Assembly: GCA_020637365.1 (NCBI GenBank)
Contig: JACJWE010000002.1
Span: 992,001 to 1,056,000 of the forward strand
Length of the DNA stretch: 64,000 nt
Reading direction: 5' to 3'
Origin: Acidimicrobiia bacterium
GTDB taxonomy: Bacteria > Actinomycetota > Acidimicrobiia > IMCC26256 > JAGNEX01
Shown here: piece by piece, positions 35,274 through 43,888 of the stretch
Layout of the letters: every line of letters begins with the position of its first letter
How positions within the stretch are numbered: position 1 is the stretch's first letter
Program-made: the position numbers and the translations under genes
Notes under the pieces: generated by a model
What the model saw: only the letters and a program-made list of their open reading frames with translations
The model's database searches: none
Told to the model about the DNA's origin: nothing

Positions 35274-36539
35274 ATGACCCAGACCTTGCGCGCCGCGATG
35301 CTCAGCTATCACACCTCACCGCTCGCCACACCCGGTTCGAGCGATGCCGGGGGCATGAACGTCTATGTCAGCTCGTTGGCTCAGGCGCTCGGTCGGTGTG
35401 GCTTTGCCGTCGACATCTACACCCGTCGAACGGCGCCGTGGGATCGCATCACCGAACTCGCGTCGGGTGTCCGTGTGGTCCCGATCACCGCTGGGCCGAT
35501 GCGTTCTGTCGACAAGGCCGACCTTGTCGCCCACCTGGGCGACTTTGTCGATGGCGTCGCTGCGAGCTTTGAGCAAGCGGAGGCCCCCGACATCATCCAC
35601 GCCAATTACTGGATGTCTGCCCTCGCCGGCCAGCGGCTCAAGTGGCGCACCGGTCTCCCCCTTGCGGTGACGTTCCATACCCTCGGGTTGGTCAAAGAGC
35701 GCGATACCAATACCGCCGAATCCACGCAGCGGATCCTCGCCGAAGGCGACATCGTCGGCTGCGCTGATCTGTTGCTGGCTTCCACGCAACAAGAAGCCGA
35801 CGACCTCGCTGAATGCTACGGGGCCGATCCGGCACGGGTGCGCGTCATGCCACCAGGGGTCGATTCAGGGATTTTCCATCCTGGAAGCCGGGCTCAGGCA
35901 CGGGAACTTCTGGGGTTGGGGCCCGCTCCGATCGCTCTGTTCGTCGGTCGGATCCAACCGTTGAAAGGCCTACAACTGGCGGTCGAGGCCTTTGCACGTG
36001 CTGACGTTCGCGGCGCGAACCTGGTGGTCGTCGGAGGGCCGAGCGGTCCCGATGGACCGGCCGAACTCGAGGCGAGTATCGCGATCGCTCGACGGTATGG
36101 GGTGCTCGACCGGATCGATTGGCGACCTCCGCAGGCTCATGAGGCTCTCGGTGCGTTCTATCGTGCGGCAGATATATGCCTGGTGCCTAGCTTTTCTGAA
36201 TCGTTCGGGCTGGTAGCGCTGGAAGCGGGAGCGTCAGGGACGCCGGTTATCGCAAGCGACGTGGGCGGCCTCAGCCGGATCTTGACCGACGGTGTGTCGG
36301 GTCGCCTGATCGACACCCGCGATCCCGACATCTGGGCACAGGGCATTCACGACCTCTTGAGCGACGATGCAACCCGAACGACGATGGGTGATGCGGCTTG
36401 GCTCATGTCGTCGCATCTGACGTGGGGAGCGACCGCGGCGCGTCTCGCTCACGCCTACCGGACGGTGATTGCGAACGACGCCGTCGACTGTCGCGAACCT
36501 CAGAAAGTCTCGGCCTCAGCCGATTCGGGCGGGATGTAG
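35274..36539 (+). CDS. mshA: D-inositol-3-phosphate glycosyltransferase MshA
   Basis: MshA joins GlcNAc from UDP-GlcNAc to 1L-inositol-1-phosphate, the first step of mycothiol synthesis. I start at ATG 35274 (TQTLRAAMLSYHTSPLATPG follows); the frame is open further upstream without homology. GT4 features are the N-terminal GSSDAGGMNVYVSSLAQ near residue 22, HANYWMSALAGQ near 110, VGRIQPLKGLQLAVEAFAR near 225, and the nucleotide-binding ESFGLVALEAGASGTPVIAS near 305. The 421-residue length is usual. The next gene, a YbjN protein six bases downstream, is the normal actinobacterial neighbour. Confidence 0.94.
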   Translation: MTQTLRAAMLSYHTSPLATPGSSDAGGMNVYVSSLAQALGRCGFAVDIYTRRTAPWDRITELASGVRVVPITAGPMRSVDKADLVAHLGDFVDGVAASFEQAEAPDIIHANYWMSALAGQRLKWRTGLPLAVTFHTLGLVKERDTNTAESTQRILAEGDIVGCADLLLASTQQEADDLAECYGADPARVRVMPPGVDSGIFHPGSRAQARELLGLGPAPIALFVGRIQPLKGLQLAVEAFARADVRGANLVVVGGPSGPDGPAELEASIAIARRYGVLDRIDWRPPQAHEALGAFYRAADICLVPSFSESFGLVALEAGASGTPVIASDVGGLSRILTDGVSGRLIDTRDPDIWAQGIHDLLSDDATRTTMGDAAWLMSSHLTWGATAARLAHAYRTVIANDAVDCREPQKVSASADSGGM

Positions 36540-36544
36540 TACCC

Positions 36545-37012
36545 GTGAGCGACCGAGACGGTGGCATCAGCTGGGATTTGTCGGCGGGTGACGTCGACCG
36601 TGCCCGCGACCTGATCGACCATCATCTACGCACCGAGGTGCTTCCACAAGACTGGGTACAGGCACTGGAGTACGAGGCCTCACTGGACCGCTGGTACCTG
36701 CGTTTCACCTGCGACGATCGGGACGCCGCGACGATCTACTTCGATTTGCGACAGCGTTCCCTCCACCACGAGCTCTACTTTTTGCCAATGCCCCCGGGCG
36801 GCTCTGCCGAGCTCGCGGACGCCGCCCTGCGCTGGAACTTCGATCTGACAGGCACCCGGTTTGCGCTCGCTCGCGACGGCGACCTGTACCTGCGTGGACG
36901 GATCCCCCTTGAACATCTCTCAGCCGAAGAGCTCGACAGAATCATCGGCACGATCTACATGGTCAATGAGCGGTGGTTTCGTGAGGCGATTCGGCTTGGA
37001 TATGGTCGTTGA
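36545..37012 (+). CDS. YbjN-domain protein
   Basis: The 155-residue product starts at GTG 36545, five bases after the mshA stop. The sequence matches the type III secretion chaperone-like YbjN fold: LEYEASLDRWYLRFTCD near residue 40, LYFLPMPPGGSAELADAALRWN (in parts) near 80 and RIPLEHLSAEELDRIIGTIY (in parts) near 120. The biochemical role is unknown; its place after mshA is conserved in actinobacteria. Its last 50 bases overlap the 3' end of the convergent corA gene. Confidence 0.9.
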   Translation: MSDRDGGISWDLSAGDVDRARDLIDHHLRTEVLPQDWVQALEYEASLDRWYLRFTCDDRDAATIYFDLRQRSLHHELYFLPMPPGGSAELADAALRWNFDLTGTRFALARDGDLYLRGRIPLEHLSAEELDRIIGTIYMVNERWFREAIRLGYGR

Positions 37013-38078
37013 CCGGTACGGTCTTGGTTCCCGCCGGCCCGTCCGGATGATTCTGAGGAATCGATCCAGCGACGGACCGCAAGAAGTCTGATTGGGTCTG
37101 CCGATGAACCCTCCTGCCTGGGACTCGGACGAAACCGGCGCGAACGAAAACCCCCATCGAAACCATGGCGATGATCGCCATGGCGATCGTGATCAGAATC
37201 CAGCCATCGGAGGCCCCCTGACCGGGCAGTTGCACGTTCATGCCGTACCAACCGGCGATCAAGGTCAACGGCAAGAGCACGGCGGAGTAGACGGCCAGGA
37301 TGGTCGTCGCGGTCGACTGCCGATCCGTCGCAGCGCCGCGGTAGGTATCGAGAGCGTCGGCGAGCACGCTATGAGCGGCCGACAGTGAGTCGATGACCTC
37401 TGAATGCACATCGCGTCCCCGCTCGAAGAGTCGAAGCGCCGCGTCTGAACAAACAGGCGGGTCTTCCTCCAGCAAGTTCTCGATGACGAACCGCTGTCGG
37501 CGGACCTTGGTATGCACGATGCCGGTGACCCGTCGCTGAACCTGGATGTCGTTGAGGACGCCGCGGCGGGTGATCAGCGCACGTTCGTAGAGGTCGTCGG
37601 AACGGCGGTTGAGTTCATCGGCGATCGCAAGGTATCGGCGCCCAAAGATGATGCTCAGCCTGCCCGCGAGTTCATCGACGTGTTCGATCGCCGCGGTGTC
37701 ACCTCGGGCCGCCCAACGCACGGCTTGGTCGACCAGCGGACTCTTCCGGGACTCGACGCTCACCATGACGTTGCCATTCACGAACATGCTGACTTCGACG
37801 TGGTCATCGGCGGTCGTTTCGAACGACAACACCTGCAACGCGAGATACAGCCAACCATGCGACGCAACATATCGGGGCAGACTTCGGCGTTCGCTGAGCA
37901 GTTCGACGCCAGCGGGCGGTGCGTCTGCAAACGCGGCAAAGTGTTTGATCTCATCAGGTGACGGAGCGGTCAGGCGGATCCACACCCGGTCGCCCTTTTC
38001 GACGCCTTTCCAGGTTTTCGGATCCGAGGTGGACATGGCCCCTTGCCCATCGCCTTGAATTAGCAGCTCGACTGGCAT
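36963..38078 (-). CDS. corA: CorA-like divalent cation transporter
   Basis: I start at ATG 38078 (PVELLIQGDGQGAM follows). A cytoplasmic alpha/beta domain is followed by a long helical stalk (about 130-290) and two C-terminal helices (about 295-315 and 330-350). The signature GMN sits in AGWYGMNVQLPG at the end of the first helix. The CorA family imports Mg2+ or exports Zn2+ in some subfamilies. The C-terminus continues about 45 residues beyond the second helix, and this tail is the part that overlaps ybjN, so an earlier natural stop in relatives is possible. Confidence 0.91.
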   Translation of the reverse strand: MPVELLIQGDGQGAMSTSDPKTWKGVEKGDRVWIRLTAPSPDEIKHFAAFADAPPAGVELLSERRSLPRYVASHGWLYLALQVLSFETTADDHVEVSMFVNGNVMVSVESRKSPLVDQAVRWAARGDTAAIEHVDELAGRLSIIFGRRYLAIADELNRRSDDLYERALITRRGVLNDIQVQRRVTGIVHTKVRRQRFVIENLLEEDPPVCSDAALRLFERGRDVHSEVIDSLSAAHSVLADALDTYRGAATDRQSTATTILAVYSAVLLPLTLIAGWYGMNVQLPGQGASDGWILITIAMAIIAMVSMGVFVRAGFVRVPGRRVHRQTQSDFLRSVAGSIPQNHPDGPAGTKTVPVNDHIQAESPHETTAH

Positions 38079-38220
38079 GGCAGCGCCTCCCGCATCATGG
38101 GCGCAGTGTACGGCTGGGCGCTTGGTGAGGAGGGGAAATCGCTTCAACTCTTGGTCGGGGGCGGTGGGACCGGCGGGGAAGCTGCCAGGCCCGAGGGTCA
38201 GCAATTGTTACGATCCGGTC

Positions 38221-39015
38221 GTGACAACGATCGTGATCCTCGGCGGCGGACAGATGGGCGAGGCCCTTCTGTCCGGCCTCATGAAGCAACCCGACTACCG
38301 GATTCTCGTCGTCGAACCGTCCGAGGAGCGACGTCGCTATCTCAGTGAGTCATATCCAGCGACGCCCCTCTTTGCCAACGTCGGGGGGCCCAGCGAAAAA
38401 GGCGAGTCGGTCGATGCGTATCTCATCGCCGTCAAGCCACACGCTCTGTTGAGCGTGCTCCAACGCCTGCCGGAGCGAGACCGCGACACGCTGATCATTT
38501 CCGTCGCCGCTGGTGTGCGAAGCGCGACCATCGAGGCGGTCGCTCCAGAGGCTCGGGTCGTGCGGGTCATGCCCAACACTCCAGCGCTCCTCGGCGCCGG
38601 TGCATCTGCAGTCGCCGCGGGTCAGAGCGCGTCGGACGCCGATGTGGCGTTAGCGAAGGATCTGCTCAGCTCGGTAGGAACCGTCCACATCGTTCCCGAA
38701 CAGCAACTCGATGCGGTGACGGGTCTCTCTGGATCTGGGCCAGCGTATGTTTTCTTGTTTGCCGAGGCGCTCATCGAAGGCGCCGTATTCGAAGGCTTGT
38801 CCCGAGAGCTCGCAACCGAGCTGACCGCCCAAACGCTGCTCGGGGCCGCTCGCATGATCGCCGAATCCGGCAAAAGCCCAGCCGACCTGCGCGCTGCTGT
38901 GACATCACCGGGTGGAACGACCGCGCGAGGTCTCGCCCGTCTGGAACAAGGTGGGGTCCGTGCGAGTGTCGCCGACGCGGTGAGCGCCGCTGCGGAACGA
39001 TCCCGCGAGCTGTAG
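38221..39015 (+). CDS. proC: Pyrroline-5-carboxylate reductase
   Basis: ProC makes proline from pyrroline-5-carboxylate with NAD(P)H. From GTG 38221 the 264-residue product starts with the Rossmann motif TIVILGGGQMGEALLSGL. The family signatures RVMPNTPALLGAGASA near residue 118 and DAVTGLSGSGPAYVFLF, together with DLRAAVTSPGGTTARGL near 225, are intact. The next gene downstream is a small HTH protein, as in mycobacteria (Rv0500-Rv0500A). Confidence 0.96.
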   Translation: MTTIVILGGGQMGEALLSGLMKQPDYRILVVEPSEERRRYLSESYPATPLFANVGGPSEKGESVDAYLIAVKPHALLSVLQRLPERDRDTLIISVAAGVRSATIEAVAPEARVVRVMPNTPALLGAGASAVAAGQSASDADVALAKDLLSSVGTVHIVPEQQLDAVTGLSGSGPAYVFLFAEALIEGAVFEGLSRELATELTAQTLLGAARMIAESGKSPADLRAAVTSPGGTTARGLARLEQGGVRASVADAVSAAAERSREL

Positions 39016-39313
39016 ACGACCTGAGGGCGAGCGTGAGGTGTCTCGGCGGTATTTGTTGAAATTCGCGCGCTGAGTGGGTACTCACAGTGGTTGCTTCAAC
39101 ACACGCATCGATGGTGGCTGGAGCGAGCGACCCCGAGTTGAGGAAATTGACCTCCACAACAGCCGTCACACGCCTATCTTTCGTAACATCTATTTCTGTA
39201 ATAGCGGTCAATTCATTGAACGGCTCTTAGCTCTGTTCACTCCCTTCTCACTCGACAACTCATGTCAGAGTGGCGTAGTCTCTTGCTGGGCGACAACCGA
39301 GTAGGGGAATTCA
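39016..39313 (+). other. AT-rich leader between proC and the HTH gene
   Basis: This 298-base region is clearly more AT-rich than its surroundings from about 39150, as expected of a strong promoter. TTGACC at 39147 and TATCTT at 39175 are 22 bases apart, too far for a normal promoter, so I do not assign boxes. AGGGGAA at 39303 is the Shine-Dalgarno of the HTH gene. Confidence 0.45.
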
Positions 39314-39508
39314 ATGGATCAATCACTTTCGTCATCGCGGTTCCTCACCGTAAGTGAGGTGGCCGACTTGATGCGCGTGTCCTCGATGACCGTTTATCGG
39401 CTCATCAAATCCAACGAACTGGCGGCCGTACGAGTAGGTCGATCATTTCGAGTTCGCGAGGCTGATGTGAACGCATATCTCGAAAGCCAGTACATCAAGG
39501 TCAGCTAG
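39314..39508 (+). CDS. Small excisionase-type (MerR-like) DNA-binding protein
   Basis: The 64-residue product is one winged HTH of the excisionase/HTH_17 type: RFLTVSEVADLMRVSSMTVYRLIKSNELAAVRVGRSFRVREADVNAYLE, seen in order from residue 9 to 57. It is not a phage excisionase by context, since no integrase is near. Its position after proC matches mycobacterial Rv0500A, a conserved chromosomal regulator-like protein of unknown targets. Confidence 0.92.
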   Translation: MDQSLSSSRFLTVSEVADLMRVSSMTVYRLIKSNELAAVRVGRSFRVREADVNAYLESQYIKVS

Positions 39509-39663
39509 TACGGTCCGTCGAACGGCGACGGGTGGCTCGGCGACCGGCCGAGGCAGCCGCCGGTTTTGGACGACGATTCACCTGGCCGACGGTCATGAGA
39601 ATCCCACGCACCCAAGTGGCGTGGGATTCGCCGCGCGACGACCCGAACAACCACACTGGGGCC

Positions 39664-40599
39664 GTGACTCAACAACCAGCACCGGCCGTCAGTCTGCTCA
39701 GTGATTACGGCCTCATCGACGAGTTCGCGGGTGTGTGTCGCGGCGTGATCATGCGGGCCTGCCCGACAGCGGCCGTACTCGACATCACCCACAACATCAC
39801 CCGTCACGACGTTCGGGCAGGCGCCTATGCCTTGGCCCGTGCGGTTCAATACATGCCCCAGGGTGTGGTGATGGCCGATGTGTCGCAACCCTCCGCAGTT
39901 CGGCGACTGGTCGCCGTCCAAACGGACGGTTTTGTCCTGATCGGACCAGACAACGGACTGTTGTCGCCGGCCGTTGCGATGCTCGGCGGAGCCAGCGACG
40001 CGGTCGAACTGTCAGAAGGACGCTTCCACCTGCCCACGATGGGGGGGACATTCCTGGGGCGAGATGTGCTCGCGCCCTGCGCTGGAGCGGTGGCCGCAGG
40101 CACGCCAATTTTCGAACTTGGGCCAGCCATCTCACCGGCGAGCTTGTTGCCGTCGATGATGCCGCTTCCCGATGTGTCGTCGGGTCGCATACAGGCCGAG
40201 GTTCTCTGGGTCGACAGCTTCGGTAACGCCCAACTGAACATCTCGACCGAAGAGTTGCAGCTCGCCGGATTTTCCCTCGACGAGTTGATGTCGGTGTCGA
40301 CCGGCAAGATCCAGCGTGTAGCCAAGCCCTGCGCCGGCTATCACGAAGGTTTGGCTCATGAACTGATTCTGCTCACCGATGCCCACGGTCTCATCTCGAT
40401 CGCGGTCCAAGGTGGGTCCGCAGGCGATGTGCTCGGCATCTCGTCGGGGTCGGCGGTGGTGATCGTCGATGTCGAGGACGGTACAACCCTGGCCGCGACC
40501 GATGCGGTCTCGGAAACCACCATGAACCAAGTGGCTGAAGACGCCTCGGCAACCAGCGATGTGCCGGTTCACATCACACCCAAGGAGCACAAGAAATGA
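39664..40599 (+). CDS. SAM hydrolase / SAM hydroxide adenosyltransferase (DUF62 family)
   Basis: The family cleaves S-adenosylmethionine to adenosine and methionine. I start at GTG 39664 (TQQPAPAVSLLSDYG follows). Visible conserved stretches are LLSDYGLIDEFAGVCRGV near residue 12, DITHNI near 42, VVMADVSQPSAVRR near 68, IGPDNGLLSPA near 92, and VLWVDSFGNAQLNIS near 180, characteristic of the fluorinase/chlorinase superfamily. It lacks the loop that defines fluorinases, so hydrolysis is the likely reaction. It is translationally coupled to the 29-residue membrane protein that follows. Confidence 0.91.
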   Translation: MTQQPAPAVSLLSDYGLIDEFAGVCRGVIMRACPTAAVLDITHNITRHDVRAGAYALARAVQYMPQGVVMADVSQPSAVRRLVAVQTDGFVLIGPDNGLLSPAVAMLGGASDAVELSEGRFHLPTMGGTFLGRDVLAPCAGAVAAGTPIFELGPAISPASLLPSMMPLPDVSSGRIQAEVLWVDSFGNAQLNISTEELQLAGFSLDELMSVSTGKIQRVAKPCAGYHEGLAHELILLTDAHGLISIAVQGGSAGDVLGISSGSAVVIVDVEDGTTLAATDAVSETTMNQVAEDASATSDVPVHITPKEHKK

Positions 40600-40685
40600 G
40601 ACAGGGCACCACCATCATGATCATCTTGTTGCTGGCGATGATCCTGCTGGCCTCGGTCCTCCAGTTCGTCTTCATCGGACGGTAA
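40596..40685 (+). CDS. 29-residue single-helix membrane protein
   Basis: A tiny frame starting at ATG 40596, sharing ATGA with the stop of the SAM hydrolase gene and preceded by AAGGAG at 40581-40586. The product is MRQGTTIM, then a strongly hydrophobic stretch of Ile, Leu, Met, Ala and Val (about residues 8-26), ending in IGR. The codon overlap, Shine-Dalgarno and clean transmembrane composition support a real small membrane protein. No function is known; partner could be the upstream hydrolase. Confidence 0.62.
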   Translation: MRQGTTIMIILLLAMILLASVLQFVFIGR

Positions 40686-40706
40686 GGCCAGCCTCTGGCG
40701 ACTGGC

Positions 40707-41993
40707 CTACTGGGTCGCCTCGGCGACCAGATCCCAACGCCAGTCGGCGTTCACATCATCCCAGTTGAGCTGGCTCGGGACGTTGGACGAGAAGTTGACA
40801 TCGCCGGACACGTCGGTGGCATCCCACAGACTGGCGCTATCGCCCTGGGTCGTGGGCCGGGGAGTTTCGCCAGGTGCCGCACCGGCATCCTTTGGAGCGT
40901 TTGGCCCGAGCTCGTTTGCAGTAACTCGACTTTGATCGCCCAGAGGCTGGTCAGCGGTCGTCGACGGACCGTTGGTAGCGGTCGACGTTGTGGTCGAAGC
41001 TGTGTCGGTCTCGGAGCCGCCGCCCATCGACAAGAAGCCTTGTGCGGCGTTCCTTAGGTTGTCCAGCACACTGCTTCCTCCCTTGTCGCCGTTGCCGACC
41101 GCCGTGGTGGTCGAGGAGTCGGTGTCTGAGCCGGTGGTCGTGGTGCTCCGGTCGGAACGCTGCGCAGTCGTCTGAGTCGTCGATTCCGTCGATCGTGACC
41201 CGGCGCTGGACGTCGGTGTTGTCGTCGGTGTAGACGCCCTGGTCGTCGGTGACGTCGAGGGAGCTTGGCGAGTAGTTGGCGTTTGGCTGTTGCCCGATCC
41301 GTTCGACGGGGTCGGCCGGGTGGTGGGGCTCTGATTGTTGCCACTCGTTGCAGGTACTCGGACCGGTTGCTGGGTCGGTGGCGAGGTCGTCACAACCGGA
41401 CGGGTCGTCACCGGAGCGGCAGGGATGGTGATCGGAGCTGGCGGTTGAGTGACGACGGGTCGAGTGGCCACCGGCGTGGGTGGCCGAGTCGTGGCGGGGG
41501 CCTGTGTCGTCGCCGGTGCGCGGGTCGTCGCCGGTGTCGAGTCCATGAGCTGCATGAACTCTTCGGCTACCCACACCGTCCCATCGGATCCAACAAACAC
41601 GCCAACGCCGACATGGGTGAACGTCGGATCGACGAGGTTCTCGTAGTGCGTCGGCGATGCGACGAAGGCATTATGCAGCGAGTTCACATCGGATCCGACC
41701 CCGACGTTCTCTCCGAGTCGCTTCCAGTTGGCCGTGATGCCACTCTGCAGATCGGAGTGGTAGATGTGCCCCGCGCCCGCCATGTTCTGGGCCCAACTGC
41801 GGGCCTTGGCGGTCAGGTTTGAGTGGACTGCAAGGGAGGGTAGACCTCGAGAACTCCGCAGCGCATTGATGTTGCTGATGAACTGCTGCTCCATGCTCGG
41901 CGAAGCGTTTGCAGTTCGGGGAAGCACTAGTGGGGTCATCGCAGCGACTGCGAGGAGGATTGCAGCGATTGCGAATAGTGATCGGCGTTGCAC
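40707..41993 (-). CDS. Secreted CAP/SCP-domain protein with Thr-rich region
   Basis: The 428-residue product has a signal peptide (LFAIAAILLAVAAMTPLVL, cleavage near ANA-SP at residue 30), a CAP domain (about 33-150) with ALRSSRGLPSLAVHSNLTAKARSWA (in parts), GHIYHSD and GENVGVGS, and the C-terminal VGVGVFVGSDGTVWVAEEF. From about residue 150 to 350 it is Thr/Pro/Ser-rich and probably O-glycosylated or extended. The last 45 residues (WDATDVSGDVNFSS, NWDDVNADWRWDLV) are ordered again and may anchor or bind. No membrane anchor or sortase motif is seen. Confidence 0.9.
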   Translation of the reverse strand: MQRRSLFAIAAILLAVAAMTPLVLPRTANASPSMEQQFISNINALRSSRGLPSLAVHSNLTAKARSWAQNMAGAGHIYHSDLQSGITANWKRLGENVGVGSDVNSLHNAFVASPTHYENLVDPTFTHVGVGVFVGSDGTVWVAEEFMQLMDSTPATTRAPATTQAPATTRPPTPVATRPVVTQPPAPITIPAAPVTTRPVVTTSPPTQQPVRVPATSGNNQSPTTRPTPSNGSGNSQTPTTRQAPSTSPTTRASTPTTTPTSSAGSRSTESTTQTTAQRSDRSTTTTGSDTDSSTTTAVGNGDKGGSSVLDNLRNAAQGFLSMGGGSETDTASTTTSTATNGPSTTADQPLGDQSRVTANELGPNAPKDAGAAPGETPRPTTQGDSASLWDATDVSGDVNFSSNVPSQLNWDDVNADWRWDLVAEATQ

Positions 41994-42115
41994 GACGGAC
42001 TCTCTTCGAACTCGTAGCGGGGCTGACGAATTCGTTATCGGTCACCTGCGTTGCAATGCTTGAATCGTTGATGAATTCTGAATTGGAGCCTGAGGTTCGA
42101 TCATTTACGCAGATC

Positions 42116-42132
42116 ACAGCAGCACTTGCTGT
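42116..42132 (-). terminator. Weak hairpin downstream of the geranylgeranyl reductase gene
   Basis: ACAGCA (42116-42121) pairs with TGCTGT (42127-42132) around a five-base loop in the 202-base gap between the geranylgeranyl reductase gene and the CAP-protein gene, both on the minus strand. No T run follows, so this is a weak candidate. The rest of the gap is AT-richer than its surroundings and should hold the CAP-gene promoter. Confidence 0.3.
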
Positions 42133-42195
42133 TGGATGGACGTCGATCTCCTCGCAAGCGCTCTGTGGAATAGCGATATTGCCGGGCCGTCTCGG

Positions 42196-43563
42196 TCACT
42201 GAGCGGCATCGGAGAGCGACGATGGTCCAAGAGCGATCTGGACTATTCGTGCGATCGAACCGTATGCGAGCTCGGCGACGTGGACTTCGTCGGGTCGCAG
42301 CAGGTTCGCCATGACTCGAAGCGCCCACTCCATGAGGCTTCGAGACTGCATGCCGATCTGGGTGAGTTGACGCATCAGCGCAGGTTGCCCGATGAGTCGG
42401 GCAAACACGCTCGCCACCTGGAAGTAGAGGCCGTACTCGTCCTCGAGCCACCGTTGATAGTCGATGAGGGTGAGAGCGTCGTTGTTGACCAGCGCCAACG
42501 CGATCACGTGCGCCGCCTCCCGGGCAGTCTCGTACGCGTAATCGATACCTTCCCCGTTGAACGGGTTCACCGAACCGGCGGCGTCTCCGATGAGGAGGTA
42601 ATTCGGGCCGACCTTGGGAAAGACCGAACCGGCCATCGGCAGTCGTCCGCCGGTCGCGGGTTGAAGCGGAGCTGAGGGGTCGATACCCCAGTGGGAGGGG
42701 GCGGTGGCAGCGAACTCTTGCATCATCACCGAGGTGTTGACCTGCTTCCAGTTTTTGAACGTCGACAGCAGGCCGACACCTACGTTGATCGTGCCGTCGC
42801 CCAAGGGGAACACCCAGCCGTACCCGGGCATCGCATTTCCCTGTCGGTCGCGTACGTCCAGGGTGCTCTCGATCACCGGATCCGTCGACAGTGCGGACTG
42901 GTAATACGTGCGAATCGCCATGCCCTGGGGGTAGTCGCGGTCGCGACGGGCACCGAGCGATCGTCCAAAGCGCGACAGGGATCCGTCCGCGACGACCACG
43001 AACCGGGCTCGGACCTCGATGGTCGCGGGGACTGAGGCCGCTTGTTCGTCAGGGTCTTGTCGGTCCGCATCGTCGGCAGGTTCGCCAGGGAGGTTGCGTC
43101 GAAACCCAGGCTTGGTTTTGACGGTCGCCCCGCTCAGGATGCCCTGTGTGAAGATCGGTGCCACCGCTTCCGCGCCCTGCCAGAGTTCGGCTCCGGCCTC
43201 GACGGCGTTGCGCGCCACGAACTCGTCGAGATCATGGCGGCGCACGACGTAACCGTGGGACGGGAACACCGGGTGATCCGGCCACGGCATTTCCAGGGTG
43301 ATGTCCGCAGCAATAGCGCGGAGACCGTCATGGCGATGGAAGGTCTCCAACTTGTGAGCCAAGCCCATGTCGGTGAGTTGTCGAACCGCTCTGGGCGTGA
43401 GGCCATCACCGCAGGTCTTGTCGCGAGGAAAGACTTTGCGTTCCACCATCAGGACGCGGACGCCCGATCGTGCAAGCCAGTAGCCAGCAGCGGACCCGCC
43501 CGGGCCTGCACCGACTACCAGAACGTCTACGTCGTACACATCGGGAGTCGTTTGGGAAGACAC
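42196..43563 (-). CDS. Geranylgeranyl reductase-family flavoprotein (menaquinone or isoprenoid saturase)
   Basis: A 455-residue FAD-dependent reductase from GTG 43563. The Rossmann motif DVLVVGAGPGGSAAGYWLARSG near residue 13-34, the family motif KTCGDGLTPRAVRQL near 50, GYGWVFPLGDGTINVGVG near 245 and the second FAD motif LLIGDAAGSVNPFNGEGIDYA (in parts) near 325 are intact. Family members reduce isoprenoid side chains of menaquinone (MenJ in mycobacteria), archaeal lipids or chlorophyll. It diverges from the respiratory operon that follows, which must use menaquinol, so menaquinone saturation is the best guess. Confidence 0.9.
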   Translation of the reverse strand: MSSQTTPDVYDVDVLVVGAGPGGSAAGYWLARSGVRVLMVERKVFPRDKTCGDGLTPRAVRQLTDMGLAHKLETFHRHDGLRAIAADITLEMPWPDHPVFPSHGYVVRRHDLDEFVARNAVEAGAELWQGAEAVAPIFTQGILSGATVKTKPGFRRNLPGEPADDADRQDPDEQAASVPATIEVRARFVVVADGSLSRFGRSLGARRDRDYPQGMAIRTYYQSALSTDPVIESTLDVRDRQGNAMPGYGWVFPLGDGTINVGVGLLSTFKNWKQVNTSVMMQEFAATAPSHWGIDPSAPLQPATGGRLPMAGSVFPKVGPNYLLIGDAAGSVNPFNGEGIDYAYETAREAAHVIALALVNNDALTLIDYQRWLEDEYGLYFQVASVFARLIGQPALMRQLTQIGMQSRSLMEWALRVMANLLRPDEVHVAELAYGSIARIVQIALGPSSLSDAAQ

Positions 43564-43888
43564 CTCAATATCTGACTCGGTGGCATTCGGCCGATTCGAA
43601 TTCGGTCACAACGTCTTCAGCGGGCAGTTGTTCGCGGGGAGCTGATCGGGCCGATGCGGCCTCACCGCTACCGACCTGTGTGGAGCCGAGTCGGTATTCT
43701 TCGCCGCCCTGGTCGTAGCGTCGCTCACCCCGGGAAGCGTCACCCGGTGCGCGGGGCTCTGTCGATGTGTGAGTATGAGCGGCTCCGTGGTAGGAAAGAG
43801 GCCACGAGCGCGCCCTCCACGACACCGCAATTCCTCGCGGTCTGTCCGGGCGCTGCCCAAACGCCGGAGAAAGGGAGCCTGTAAAGCG
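43564..43888. other. Divergent control region between the reductase and the respiratory operon
   Basis: A 325-base interval holding the promoters of the minus-strand reductase and the plus-strand cytochrome operon. A near-palindrome CCG-ATTCGAAT-TCGG (43591-43605) lies 28 bases before the reductase start and could be an operator. AAAGGGAG at 43871 is the Shine-Dalgarno for the first operon gene. No Rex-type TTGTGN8CACAA site is seen. Confidence 0.45.

Noticed and set aside
39314..39508. Phage excisionase and integration site
   Set aside because: No integrase, attachment repeats or phage genes; the location after proC matches a conserved chromosomal gene.
41994..42195. Cyclic-di-AMP riboswitch in the leader of the CAP-protein gene
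   Set aside because: The leader is long enough but I could not match the conserved core; not reported.
43564..43888. Rex-binding site in the cytochrome operon promoter
   Set aside because: No TTGTGN8CACAA match; only a partial TCACAA was found.
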